A stretch of 64,000 bases of DNA, taken from assembly GCA_013398015.1 (NCBI GenBank), contig VZRR01012716.1, positions 62,001 to 126,000 of the forward strand. Reading direction: 5' to 3'. Positions within the stretch are counted from its first letter, which is position 1. Every line of letters starts with the position of its first letter. Positions 52,321-62,710 of this stretch are shown here, one piece after another. The notes under the pieces were generated by a model. That model was not told the DNA's origin and did not search any database. It saw only the letters and a list, made by a program, of their open reading frames with translations. The stretch is from Oreocharis arfaki. Taxonomy: Eukaryota; Chordata; Aves; Passeriformes; Paramythiidae. The translations under genes were made by a program, and so were the position numbers.

Positions 52321-53092
52321 TATGTGTACTTGTGCTGAGGCATAGCCAGAACTTTAAAATATATACAATTTTTGAGGCAGGTTGACAGCCATTTCCTTCC
52401 TTTTATTTTACTGCTAACCTCTGCAAGGTTTTTCTTCTCGCTCCCTAAGAAATGTGCTTGTTTTCAGAATTTGCTGCAAGTGCCATATCTGATTACAGGT
52501 ATCAGAGATCCAATTATGAAATGGTCTGATTTAGAAACTGCAGAAACAGAATTCCAGAGTCACTTTTCTGCTACTTAGTTTCCATCTGAGGGAAGTCTGT
52601 ACAGATGGGTATTTTGTGGGAATTCAATATCCTGAATATTACTTTGATTTTCTTTGGGTAGAGAGGAAGAAGATAAGTTCATTAGTATTTACTTTGCTCC
52701 AAACCTCTCCTGCAACGACTTTCCTTTGGTTATTCAGGTAGGTGATTTCTTTTTTGCCTTTTGAGCCACATTCAGGTCATCCAGCTCCCTAGTAATTTGA
52801 ATACCAACAAACTGGGTCTTTCTGACAGCCTGAGCTTGACAGGCTGCTCCAAGTCCCTCCACTGAATTGTTGGTCTGTCATGTTATTTCCCCTAGAAATG
52901 GTATGAGAGCTGATAGCAACCTGAATACCTAAAAATAGATGGGCAGAATAGGCCTCAGAATTTGTAGCTGGTATTTTATCATTGTGGCTCCCTCTGCCAT
53001 TGCATGGTGCAGTGTGAGGGCTTAAAATAACTAAGTACCATTCTTGTGCCAAAAATATAAAATGTCATCTAGCATTACAGGACCCATTTCAG

Positions 53093-53383
53093 CTATGGGC
53101 ACACTCCTAACACTTCCTTCAGCAGAGCTAATTCCAAAGACTGTAAAGAGAGAAAACTCCTGCAGGTAACCAAATTTATCCTATCCAGAGAGACAAATTT
53201 ATTAAACTGGGCCAGATATTGTTCTCCATCTGCACCTCTGGCTTTGATTCTTCTAAACTCTCCGTGTGGCCCAATATCCCGTATGGTCCCTACAACAGCT
53301 GCTTTGTCTTCCCACCACAAGTCAGGGATGCAGTAAAAGGATAAATTCTGCCTCGCCAACTTGTACTTTCTTATAGCCACGGG
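53093..53383 (-). other. coding-like open frame after a stop, unrecognised
   Basis: This minus-strand frame continues in the same phase directly after the TAG at 53384-53386. It encodes a protein-like stretch (CIPDLWWEDKAAVVGTIRDI, GPHGEFRRIKARGADGEQYL, AQFNKF). It may be one body with the upstream frame, interrupted by a single stop, which would suggest a decayed coding sequence. I do not recognise the family. Confidence 0.25.
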
Positions 53384-53713
53384 CTAATTTTTGTTGTTCT
53401 GGGGGGCAGTGATGCATATAATGCATGTACAGTAGATTTGATGAGCTGGAGGCTTCTGCTTCAGATGGTGTTTCAGGAGTTGTTTCACTGCTTTAATGCA
53501 AACAAAAGGTTTCCTCTTTTTGACAGAATGGGTGTCGCTCTCACAGATTTTAGATGCCTCTACTGAAAAACACACCGTGTGCTGGAATTACTTTATGGAA
53601 AACCAAGCAGCAATTTTTAATCTGAAAGATTAAAATTGTGTTGTCACTTGTTTACCAGTTTGCCTGAGCTGGAATGGGCAAAACCCATCTGAGTTCTCAT
53701 CAGCTTCAGCACT
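53384..53713 (-). other. candidate two-exon coding remnant, minus strand
   Basis: Read on the minus strand, a good acceptor (CCCCTCTCTGGTTATTACCAG) precedes a 58-base segment (53713-53656) encoding SAEADENSDGFCPFQLRQT and ending at CTG|GTAAAC. A 93-base interval ends in GTGTGTTTTTCAG at 53563. The next segment (53562-53384) reads on in matching phase (G|TA = Val) as VEASKICESDTHSVKKRK ... AVKQLLKHHLKQKPPAHQIY and stops at TAG (53384-53386). The acceptor strength, phase agreement and residue composition are suggestive. However, the phase would agree by chance one time in three, and no upstream exon was found. I do not recognise the protein. It could be a terminal exon pair, a pseudogene or a coincidence. 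Confidence 0.25.
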
Positions 53714-54061
53714 CTGGTAATAACCAGAGAGGGGAAAGGGAAGAATAAACCCAAAGAGCTGTAATACAGATCTAATTTTAAATCAGATAGAGGGATTATT
53801 TTAGCTCTTAAAATATCATACTCATATCCTGAATCCACTTTACTCTTCCTGTAGCTTCCTCAAGAGCCATTCTGGCTGCTTGGGCTCTGACGGAGCTCTG
53901 ATGGAGGGGAAGCATGGTCACTGACACCTCAGGTGTGTCCCTGCAGGGGAGGGGGATGTGGAAAGGAAAAGAGAAATTCTCTCTGCTGCCAAGGGAAATG
54001 CTTTTTGAACACTTTTATTCAGTTCTCTGGTGCTTGAGAGGCTTGATTGAGCTCTTCCTCC

Positions 54062-54215
54062 TTCTGTATTCTGACCCTAATCCAGTCTGGATTATCTGCC
54101 ATTCCCGATTCCAGGTATGATCCCATCCATGTTTTTCCCCATTTCACGTTCTGGCTGTGATCCAGACTGAGTTTTTCCCCATTCCTGATTCCAGGCCCGA
54201 TCCTGCCAAAAGTTT
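54062..54215 (-). repeat. degenerate 40-bp minisatellite, reverse orientation
   Basis: Units start at 54099 (CCATTCCCGATTCCAGGTAT), 54139 (CCATTTCACGTTCTGGCTGT) and 54179 (CCATTCCTGATTCCAGGCCC), an exact 40-bp spacing. A further degraded unit lies to the left. Each unit holds GATCC/AATCC and a TTTTTCC run. This is the reverse complement pattern of the 56981-57290 array (CCATTCCATACTCTGG, AAATCCAGTCCGGG, TTTTCCCC), so both belong to one minisatellite family. This copy is older. Confidence 0.75.
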
Positions 54216-56599
54216 TTTAGTTTGTTTAAACTTTTCTTTCTCCTCTTGGAAAAGCACAGTTCTCTCTTGCAACTGTCAGATGTTTTTCCGTAGTAAGGAA
54301 TGAGCTAAGAACTGGGCAATGTTTATTTTATCATGAGAAATAATTAGCATGTAGGAGAGTTGGGCTGTCATCAATTTTTATGCCCATGTTAAAGCAAAAT
54401 GAATTGCTAGAAAATAAGCGAAAATAACATTTAGAGGATCCTGTGGCATGTGTATTTTTAAAACTTTTGCTTTCAGATAGTTTCACTCAGGTCCTCACTT
54501 CATCCTTTCTCCTCTCATTTCAATTGTTTTGGAAGTGCCAAAAGCATCTTGTTTGATTTAATAAATGTTTTGTCAGTCCTAGGCAGATTGTTTGCAGAGC
54601 TGCAGTTCTCTTAGGTATGTATTTATGAAGTACATAAGCCTGTTAGTGATGTTTTCTCCTTTATATTCTCTCGTGTTTTGTATTTCTATAGAGCTGAACA
54701 GAAACATTCTACCATGATAAAGTTGGGCTGGTGGCTGACTCACCACCTTTCTCCTCCTCCTGAACTGCAATTTTCTGTGTTTGCCTTTTTTGCTCAAGTT
54801 TGGCAAAGACAGTGTGATTCTGCACTTCACACACTGTGCTCCCGAGGTAACGCTATGGATCATCATCCTGCCAGGAATGGGGATTCAGTGCTACTCTGGG
54901 CTGAAGATTTGGGGTTTCAGAAGTGTTTGAAGGGTGGCAGGATGGTCGTTTCATCCCATAAAAATGCATGTAAAAACTGGTGAAATAAAACACAGGACAG
55001 AGGCAAGAAGTGATTCATTAGGGTGGACAAATTGGCTTTCAAAAGACAAAGTAACTGCTCTCCAGAGGGATAATACAGCAAGTTGCTGAGCAGTCTGGCA
55101 TGAATCCAGAAAAGCATTTAATTGTGTGCTTAATTTTAAATATTCAAGTAGTCCTTTAGCTTTACAGGGAAAATCCATGTGTGTAAAGTAAAACAGAATA
55201 GAGTCTTCACACAATTAACCTCTTAATCTTGCTCCATTTCCCTGAATTTTGCTCCAAGGCTTCCAAGTCATGATTCCACCTTGGAGTGATCTTGTATTTC
55301 ACAGCACACATGTTCTCAGCTGTGTGCAACCCTTGGTTTCAGATCTCAGCTTCTGTCTAGGGGGTTTCGGGATATTCCCATGCAGCATCCTCAGAATGAA
55401 CTTTACCCACACTGAAATAGCAACAGAATACTGCTGGTTTTGACAACAAATCCATTCTTTGTCCTTCTCAGGGCAGCAGCTTTCAACTTCTCATAGGAGA
55501 AAAAGAGGGGCTGTTGGAAAGGGCTCCTCAGTAAGGACAAAGGTTCTGCTGTAAGTGAATATACACATTAGCAATTAGCTGCTATATGATGGCTAGGAAA
55601 ACTCAGAGAAAAGTTCTGGATAATAAGATGAGTTCAGAAAAATGTTTCTGAAAGACCTCAAGGCCAGACTCTAATTAGCAAATGACAAAATAGTTCAGAA
55701 AATAAGACTGGTACTGTGAGAATCGTGCCATAGTCAAAGCCCACCATCAGCAAAGATGCTTAATTATCCTGCATATGATAATTCCCTTGTGGAGTTATAT
55801 GATAAGTATAAAGGGCATTGAAGTCAGAATTACCCTGAAAGTCTTTGGCCTGAAAAGCAGGAGCAGTAAGAAAAAATATAACAATGAAAACAGTTTTGAA
55901 ACAAATCGCATCTTTTCTGTAACTCCTTTTTAACCACTCTGTAAACAACATGGCAGGGAAACAAGGGAAAAAAAACTGTGGGCTGGAATCTCCTCTCTCT
56001 TACATGAGCTTAATTGTGTTTCATTAGCCCTGATTTTCGTTATTGCAAGCAAAAATGAAGCCAAGGCTTGCTGCCTCTTAAGCTGCTGAGATCCATCTTC
56101 GGAAAGAACAGGAGCAAAGCAATCTCTGGGTAACATACAACAACTCCGGAACTTTGAGCTCAATCAAGGCACTCTGAAAAGAAACAATAATGTCATAACT
56201 CCCTGAAAGCTTGTAACACCAAAAAATGAAACCTCTGTCAGAAACCTGCCTATGAACACTGAGACATAATTCTCCCGACCCCACAGCACCGCTCCATATG
56301 TTGTGTATACTAAAGAGAAAAAAAGGGTTTTATTTGTACCTACACCCTCACCAATTATAGCTGAAGTTGTTGGCTCCCTGTGTGTTGTCATTGACACAGA
56401 TGGATAAAAACAGATACGCGGTGTAAGCGAATATTGTAACTCAGAGCTCTCGTGCTACACCACGGGCAGCATCTAAATTCCTCTATACGTCTTAGCTTGA
56501 AAAGTTCTCGGAGGAGTAACCACACGGGTTAGGGTCTGTGTAAGGTAAAACTTCAAGCCTTTGTGTAGGCATTCAGGCTGGAGGAAAGGCAGAAAGAGC
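54216..56599. other. non-coding stretch
   Basis: No supportable exon. A minus-strand frame around 54839-54715 reads in a charged, coiled-coil-like way (FAKLEQKRQTQKIAVQEEE) but is closed by stops on both sides. Its best donor phase does not fit the candidate exon at 53713, so it was not called. Confidence 0.45.
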
Positions 56600-56985
56600 A
56601 GAGAGCCCGTGGGGCTCACGGAACTGCCCATTGAGCGCCGATGGCCCCGGGAGCCTCCCGGCACGGGCGCTGTTCGTGCCGGGGCTGCGCCGGTTTGGGC
56701 GGCGGAACTCTTCCTTTGCCCCCGACTCATGCACGGAGAAGGGCGGCTTGGCTCCAACGCTGCCAGCTCTGAGCTGGTCGGAGCCCACGCTGCCATTCGG
56801 GGGACTCACTCCTGGAGCTGGGGCCAGCACAGGGAGCCACGGGCGGGGCAGCGCAGGGCCAGCCCCGGCACGGGCGGCACGGGCAGCACGGGCAGCACGG
56901 GCAGCGTGGGCGGCGGGCACCGCTCCCTCAGCCGGGGCCGGCCCCGCGCCGGAACGGGCCTGGGCTGGAGCGCGGCAAAACCGGG
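56600..56985. promoter_or_regulatory. CpG-rich block (candidate CpG island)
   Basis: By eye this is the only strongly GC- and CpG-rich block in the window, with many CGG, GCG and CCGG motifs (for example GGCCGGCCCCGCGCCGGAAC). Vertebrate CpG islands usually mark promoters. Here no exon, splice site or downstream gene could be attached, so the promoter reading is an inference. The alternatives are a GC-rich tandem-repeat patch or part of a copied gene 5' end, because the block leads straight into the minisatellite that also precedes the FAM217B-like exon. A 256-codon plus-strand frame (56561-57331) crosses it. I attribute this to GC richness and repeat units that lack stops. Confidence 0.5.
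56867..56911. repeat. 9-bp GC-rich tandem repeat, five copies
   Basis: Units of GGCACGGGC/AGCACGGGC/AGCGTGGGC repeat five times inside the CpG-rich block. This gives Gly-Thr-Gly or Ala-Arg-Ala runs in the overlapping frames, which are repeat artefacts rather than evidence of a protein. Confidence 0.85.
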
Positions 56986-57290
56986 ACTGGATTTTCCCGG
57001 AGTACGGAATGGGGGGGAAACCCGGACTGGATTTTTTCTGGAATATGTAATGAGGGAAAACCCGGACTGGATTTTTCCAGAGTATGGAATGGGGGGAAAC
57101 CCGAACTGGACTTTTTTCTGGAATAGGGAATGGGGAAAAACCCGGACTGGAATTTTTATGGAATACGGAATGGGGGAAAACCCGGACTGGATTTTTCTGG
57201 AATATGTAATAAGGGAAAACCCGGACTGGATTTTTCCAGAGTATGGAATGGGGGAAAACCCGAACTGCATTTTTCCTGGAATACGGAATG
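56981..57290 (+). repeat. 39-41 bp minisatellite, eight units in a higher-order pattern
   Basis: Units begin at 56981, 57021, 57061, 57100, 57141, 57181, 57220 and 57259. Each starts CC(C)GG/GAACTGGA, then TTTTTC, then a GGAATAnG-type core, and ends GGGGAAAA. Unit types recur in order. The second of each block has TCTGGAATATGTAAT, the third CCAGAGTATGGAATGG, and the fourth starts CCCGAACTG. Units 1-4 and 5-8 are therefore two copies of a block of about 160 bp. Lengths of 39, 40 and 41 bp keep frames open on both strands by chance. Confidence 0.92.
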
Positions 57291-57294
57291 AATT

Positions 57295-57322
57295 ACTCAG
57301 AAAAGATTCCCATTCCCCCTCT
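57295..57322 (+). pseudogene. short FAM217B-like exon remnant
   Basis: ACTCAGAAAAGATTCCCATT followed by CCCCCTCT matches 24791-24819 with one substitution and one base of C-run length difference. In the FAM217B-like copy these bases encode the SERIPIPPS motif. Only about 28 bp match, and sequence beyond differs. Both sites have the same minisatellite immediately upstream, which makes coincidence unlikely. In this copy the first 30 or so bases of the exon seem deleted. Confidence 0.5.
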
Positions 57323-57740
57323 CTACATTAGACAAAGCAGAAATAAAACAAATGTGAGTGTTTCTCACAAGACTTTTTTAGCATCGAGGACACAGGGATT
57401 TTTATAGAAATAACTCAGACATTCTGCAGGTTGCTCTGCCCTCCCTGTAGTTCTGCGAGATTAAAACGCTCCATTGACAGCTGTCTCATTGTCTTCAAAT
57501 GGCAGTCCCTGGGTTTGTTACCAAAGTAGCCAGGTTAAAAAATAGTTTTGTGGCTTAACTGTTACTTGGCTGCCATTAAGGTTTCCCAGAGCTCTTCGCA
57601 TTTGAACGACAAAGGGGAGACTGCAGGAGGCAATAACTGCACTGATCCTGCTCAATGCACCCTTATTGCAGGGTCACACTTAATGAGTTTGCTATCATGT
57701 CCGAGGCCACAGTGTAAGATGTAACCAATGGTATGCACTT
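57323..57740. other. non-coding stretch
   Basis: No exon or repeat recognised between the minisatellite/exon remnant and the LTR. Confidence 0.5.
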
Positions 57741-58190
57741 TGTTATCATCTTCACAAGCTGTTAAAGACGGAGGGGCAGTGTCTGTTATCTCCTCGATGA
57801 CTCATCACTGATAACTCCCTCCGGGGCTTATCTCTGTTAATGGCCCATCAAGGACACAGCACGTGACTCATCCCATTGCGAGAGGCTCCGCCCAGGGGGA
57901 GGAGCCAAGCATTCCCATCTGGAATTAATCAGGGATTTGGAACAGCCCGTGGCTACTGAGTTCTTAGAAGATAAGAGCTACCACTGGGCTGTCAGGTGAA
58001 CAACAGACCCTTTTTCTACAGGATCACTGCTTCAACAGGACCACTTCATCTGAACTGTTGCCACCACCCTAACAGAGTGTCGGGTTGTATCCTGACTCTG
58101 TCATTGTTCTTGTGCTATTGCATTTATTTTAATTTTCCTATGAAATTATAATTCTCACTTGGGATCTCCCACTAATTTGTTTCCAAACAA
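57741..58190 (+). mobile_element. solo LTR, avian ERVL-type
   Basis: Several segments resemble songbird endogenous retrovirus LTRs as I know them: GGGGCTTATCTCTGTTAATG, GCCCATCAAGGACACAGCAC, GAGGCTCCGCCCAGGGGGAG, GAGCCAAGCATTCCCATCTG, ATTTGGAACAGCCCGTGG, CTACAGGATCACTGCTTCAA, and a final pyrimidine- and T-rich part (TTGTGCTATTGCATTTATTT). No gag, pol or env frame lies on either side, so this is a solitary LTR left by recombination. Both ends are approximate: I could not fix the terminal TG...CA or a target-site duplication. The subfamily is not certain. Confidence 0.6.
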
Positions 58191-61100
58191 GTACATCTCA
58201 GTTTGTTCATAAAGCTGGAAATGCCTTTAGGAGTCCTTGGTAGTGCTGGAGTGAGGCAGTTGACCTGCCAGCCAGTGGAGATGGAAAGGCCATCCCAGCC
58301 CACGCATTTGGAGAGCATTTAACAAAAAATCCCTCTTTTGTCTGTGTGTGAATGTGGGGATATTTTTGTGTACTGAAGAAACACCAGTTTCCCTGAAGAG
58401 TTCCCTGAAAATACCTGATATGATGAGGTTTTAAATATCAAAACTTATGTATAGACACCAACCCCCCAATGATCTGACTTCTCTGATGTTCTCTCTTCGA
58501 TTCTGTCCACAGACACTGTCACAATATTCTTATGTGGGTTTGTATTTTTTTCCAACAACAGTCTAAAACCCAAACTAGCCATATTATTTGATGGAGTTTA
58601 AAGAAGCAGAATTTTTCAGGAGCACGGAAAAGAGTCTTTGTAATGACAAATAAGCTAACTTCCTTCGGCGTTTTTAAGTGCAAGACACCGGGGAAGTGAT
58701 AATACAACATGAGCAAAGGGCCCAGAAAGTATAATTGTGGTGGGTGAATTAGTGATGCTGCACTTGTGGCAGCAGTAGTGGATCAGAGGAAGAAGGAGTT
58801 ACTGGGCTGGAATCTCATTTAGACAGTGCATTTTTGGAGTGGAGACTGTGGGCAGGTAGATCTCTCCAGTGAGAACGGGGAATGTCCTGAGTGCCACATT
58901 TCTGTGCTGGTGCCTGTTAGTGCAAGTGAGCTGGGAATTAGGGCACTTGAGCCTCTCTGAATTGTTTCTACTAGAAAAATCAATTATTTATTGATTATCA
59001 GTGATAGTTCATGTTGATTATCCATTTTTAATACATCAGGCATTGCTTTGACACGTGTTTTTACTTTCTGAGGACTATGCCAAGCCCTTTTCCACACGGA
59101 GCTGTGACTTTTGAATAGGGTCTCTTTACTTTTCACAAAGCAATAGCTCGTGCTTTCCTGTGGCTACACAATCCCCTGGCTGCGCATCTTTGTGTCTGGG
59201 ATCACTTCCTCTGTTTCAGAAAAACAATTATTTGAGATTTGCAGAAATATCCACGCACCAAACAGCATTTACCCCTTCCATTAGATGGAAAGTGGTTGCA
59301 GTCACCTTCTGCTGAATTATTGAGCTAAGAGGTCACAAGTAACAAATGCAGTAAAAACCCATATGCTTTAGGACTATTAGCACAATTTGGAAATAATTAT
59401 ATGATTTTTCAAATATTCCTAGGTATTTATTTTAGTTGTACAGTCATGTATTTGAAGTTGAGCAATGAAAAGTATAGGAAATTTCTGTTTGTTTTGGCTG
59501 TTTCTATAGAAATCGGGGGAATTATTAATAAACAGAACACTTGTTCTGATAAGTCAAGTTAGGACAGCCTCTGAAATACAAAGCAGTGCTAAAAGAGTTG
59601 CTCGATGTTACCCAGCTGAGTTTCTATACCCTCTCATCTGTGATGGTGTAACAGCCCTCAGCTTCTGCTGCTGTCAGTGGAGACACCCTGGTTTATCTCA
59701 CTCAAACATACCACTGGTGTGTTGTAAATAAATTTTTTTAAATAATTTGAATTAAGTATTTCCCCTGTTTTTATTGTGTATTGGTGTTAGGGATTTATCA
59801 GTTGAAGTCTAGAGATATCAGAACTCTGGGTAGGTCCCACTTTGTGGAAATGAGAAAGATGTAAACGTGCATTTGACTTTTTCTGAGTTTGCTTTATTTA
59901 ATGTGAATTGTTCTCTGTATTCATATTGCTGGGAAGATAGAAACTTGCCAGTGAGCTGTCTGTGAAAGTCAGAAACATCTATGAAAAGCAGGCAGCATTC
60001 TGTGAGTTATTTAGTGTTGGCACACACCTGGCTGAAAAGGTGGAACTAGAGATGAGCTAGATTTACTCAGAGGTGGGACAAAGCCACATCCACTCATCCT
60101 GCAGATCTAAAAAAGACTTAATTTATGCTTTAGGCCGTATCCCCCAGTGTAGCCTCTGTACTGGTATCTCTGCTGTCATGGCCACTCACAGGAAGGGCTC
60201 TGCTTTTCCTGCCCTCTTCCCTGAAGGACAACCATAAATATTGTGGGAGGTCCGCATAAATAAATACTTCTTTAAGCCCAGAGAAATTAAGGAATAAAAA
60301 TTCATGAGGTACAGTTATGGTCCAGAGTCAAGTCCATAAGTTTAGTGATAAATTTTGGGTTTACCAGGGTAAATTGCTGCCTGAATTCAGAGCTGCATTT
60401 GCTGCACAAACCAAGGCCCTGCAAACATGGGAGGCTGATTTAGCTTAAATCTGGCTCATATATCAGGAACAGAATTGTTAATTGACTACAGAATCATTTA
60501 TAGCCACTTACACAATATCAAGGACTCTGACACTAAATTTACAAGTTTGTTTATCAGGCTGGTGAACAGGAAAACTCTTTCCTTGGAAGCTGTTGCAGTT
60601 TTAAGTGAATTCATTGATATAAAGCTGCTATGTCAAATTCTCAGCAGCACACCCCAGTTGTGCCTAAGAGAATGAATCTGTGCCAGTTTACAGTGTCTGA
60701 GACTTTGCTCCCATGAGTCCATTTTTAGATTCACGTTTCGACTATAATTGTATTTTAAAGTGTAAGACAGAATATTATGTGGCATTTTCTTCTGCTCTGT
60801 TAAAATGATCCCAGTATAATGGAAACAGGAAAAAAAAATTCACTTACTTAGGCAGTTTCCAAAACTGCAGTTCTGCAGAAAGGAGGGAAGTGAGTAGTTA
60901 TATTTAAAAACATTGTCAGGCAAGGGAGCACGGACGGAAGAAGAAATGGAAGCGGGAATGTCTGCACAGCTTTAGCAATGAATCTGTGTTTGTGGGCACT
61001 GTGCACACGTGCAGAGCCTCCTGTTTGCACAGCCAGCTCTGTGCTCTGGCAAAAATCGTGTAGGTTTGGGAAAGTTTTGCTTTGCATTGCACTCACTTGA

Positions 61101-61587
61101 CTTTACTCAACTGTGCACACATCAGAACTCTCACTCCTCTAACAGAAAAATGACTTTGAAATATACACAGTCATCTTTCTTGGATATATATGAAGATGAA
61201 GATAACGTCAAGCATTTTGGTATATCCATTTATGAATAATTCATCCTGCTGCACACAGTTATTTATTATTATTATCTTTATTAATTATGTGTGCATAGCT
61301 GGAAAAGACAGAAGGGCTGTAACCCCTGCCTCATGAGAGATGCTTAATCTTAAGAATTTGGTTAGACCAAAATTTGTGATATGAGAAAAGGAAGACAGAC
61401 AGTGATAAATAGATCTGATGACACAAAGGCTTTAATAATGTTGATGGGGAGAAATATCATTTGTTTGAGACGATTGCCTTGGGAGCACAGGCTACTGCGA
61501 GTTCCCCTGGCAGGGGCTGAGCTCGTCTGCTGCTCTCAGTGAGCTGTGGCTGTTCAGAGCAGCAGTTTACATTGGAGCACACCTGGA
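58191..61587. other. non-coding stretch
   Basis: AT-rich DNA with no recognisable exon. The frames at 58519-58716, 60475-60675 and 60848-61239 are short and without motifs. Confidence 0.5.
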
Positions 61588-62709
61588 TGGTCAGAGCACC
61601 AAGTCTACATGAGAGCACATCTGGCTTGGCTCTGCAGTCTCCATGGGGCCATGGGAGCTGAGTTGGGCAAGAATGTCAGGAAAGGGCAAGAAATCCTGTC
61701 CAGGTTAGACCGGACATCCAGAGGAACGTGCATGGGCCTTGTTTCAAACAGAGGCAGCACTGTTGGAAAAGAGACTGCAGAATTCCTGATCTCACATTAT
61801 TTAGCTCTCTGAGAGAAAAAAAAAAAAAGGTGTGGAAGCAGAAAACAAAGATGCAAAGAGGAGCTTCACAGCAATAAACCACTCTCAGACAACAGTTCCC
61901 TTTTATATTCCCCCTGCAATTCAGAGATGTCACAAACACCTCATTGAAATTACATCAAATGTAATGCTGTGATTTACTGCTGGCTTAACTCAAGGAAAAT
62001 ATTTACATTTCATGACAGAACTGAGTAAAGTCTTAATAACAATTAATCTCTACAGAGATAATTATAATACCTACTTGCTGTGTTTAGACTTTTAGGAAAG
62101 CATGTAAGGAAATAAACTGAACTTAGTGCTGGTGCAAAGTTATTAATCTTGAATTCTGCATTATGCAGTAAAAATGGAGTAGTATAGGACTAATGTACTG
62201 TAGGAGTACATTCCCTTTGGGGCTTTTATTTGGTCCTGTGCAAGAATAATTGAAAACTTTTCCAAATGTAACTGAAAGCAACAAAATACTTCAATATGGT
62301 TTTGTCATGTTTTATCAACCTTTAATCCTATACTGGGCATTAGAATTCCTGGTGTCCAACCCCATCCAGTGCTCTTCCCTCCACAAAGACACCCAAGGGC
62401 CCTGCTCTGCACACTCTCCTTGCACCTAGAGATTGGGCCAATAGCTGTGCCTGGCTTAAATAAATTTCTAGATAAGTGAATTTGAGTTCTTATGAATTAG
62501 ACTCTATATTATGGTTTTCAGGCTTTTGGACAAAGTATTACTTAATCCTATTATAATGTTGTTATGCTGTTGTTATTATAAAGGTGGTTTTGTATTTAAA
62601 ATTTATTGTGTATTCCAAATTCAGTAATTCAGTGCTCTGGACAGGTTATGGATTTTCTTCACACCTCCCCACCCCCCCCTTTTTTTTTAGTTACCCCTGT
62701 TTGATCAAT
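61588..62709. repeat. first copy of a 1,122-bp direct duplication
   Basis: It starts at TGGTCAGAGCACCAAG and ends at TGTTTGATCAAT. It is repeated at 62711-63832 with a constant offset of 1,123 and no length change. The differences found are T/C at 62180 and G/C at 62494. The sequence itself is non-coding, and the open frames are identical in both copies. Confidence 0.97.
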
Positions 62710-62710
62710 N
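62710..62710. other. single N at duplication junction
   Basis: One undetermined base separates the two copies. A lone N exactly at the boundary points to a contig join rather than natural tandem structure. Confidence 0.95.

Noticed and set aside
54715..54839. Charged coiled-coil-like minus-strand reading with a GGTG|GTGAGT donor
   Set aside because: Stops close on both sides, there is no pyrimidine tract at the acceptor, and the donor phase does not fit the next candidate exon at 53713.
56561..57331. 256-codon plus-strand frame, longest in the window, and the 154-codon minus-strand frame opposite
   Set aside because: Both strands are open at once because the DNA is GC-rich and then made of repeat units lacking stops. 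The translation is Ala/Arg/Gly runs plus repeat units, with no domain.
61546..61812. Paired identical frames in both copies of the duplication, which could be read as a two-member gene family
   Set aside because: They are the same locus represented twice by assembly, and the frames show no coding character.
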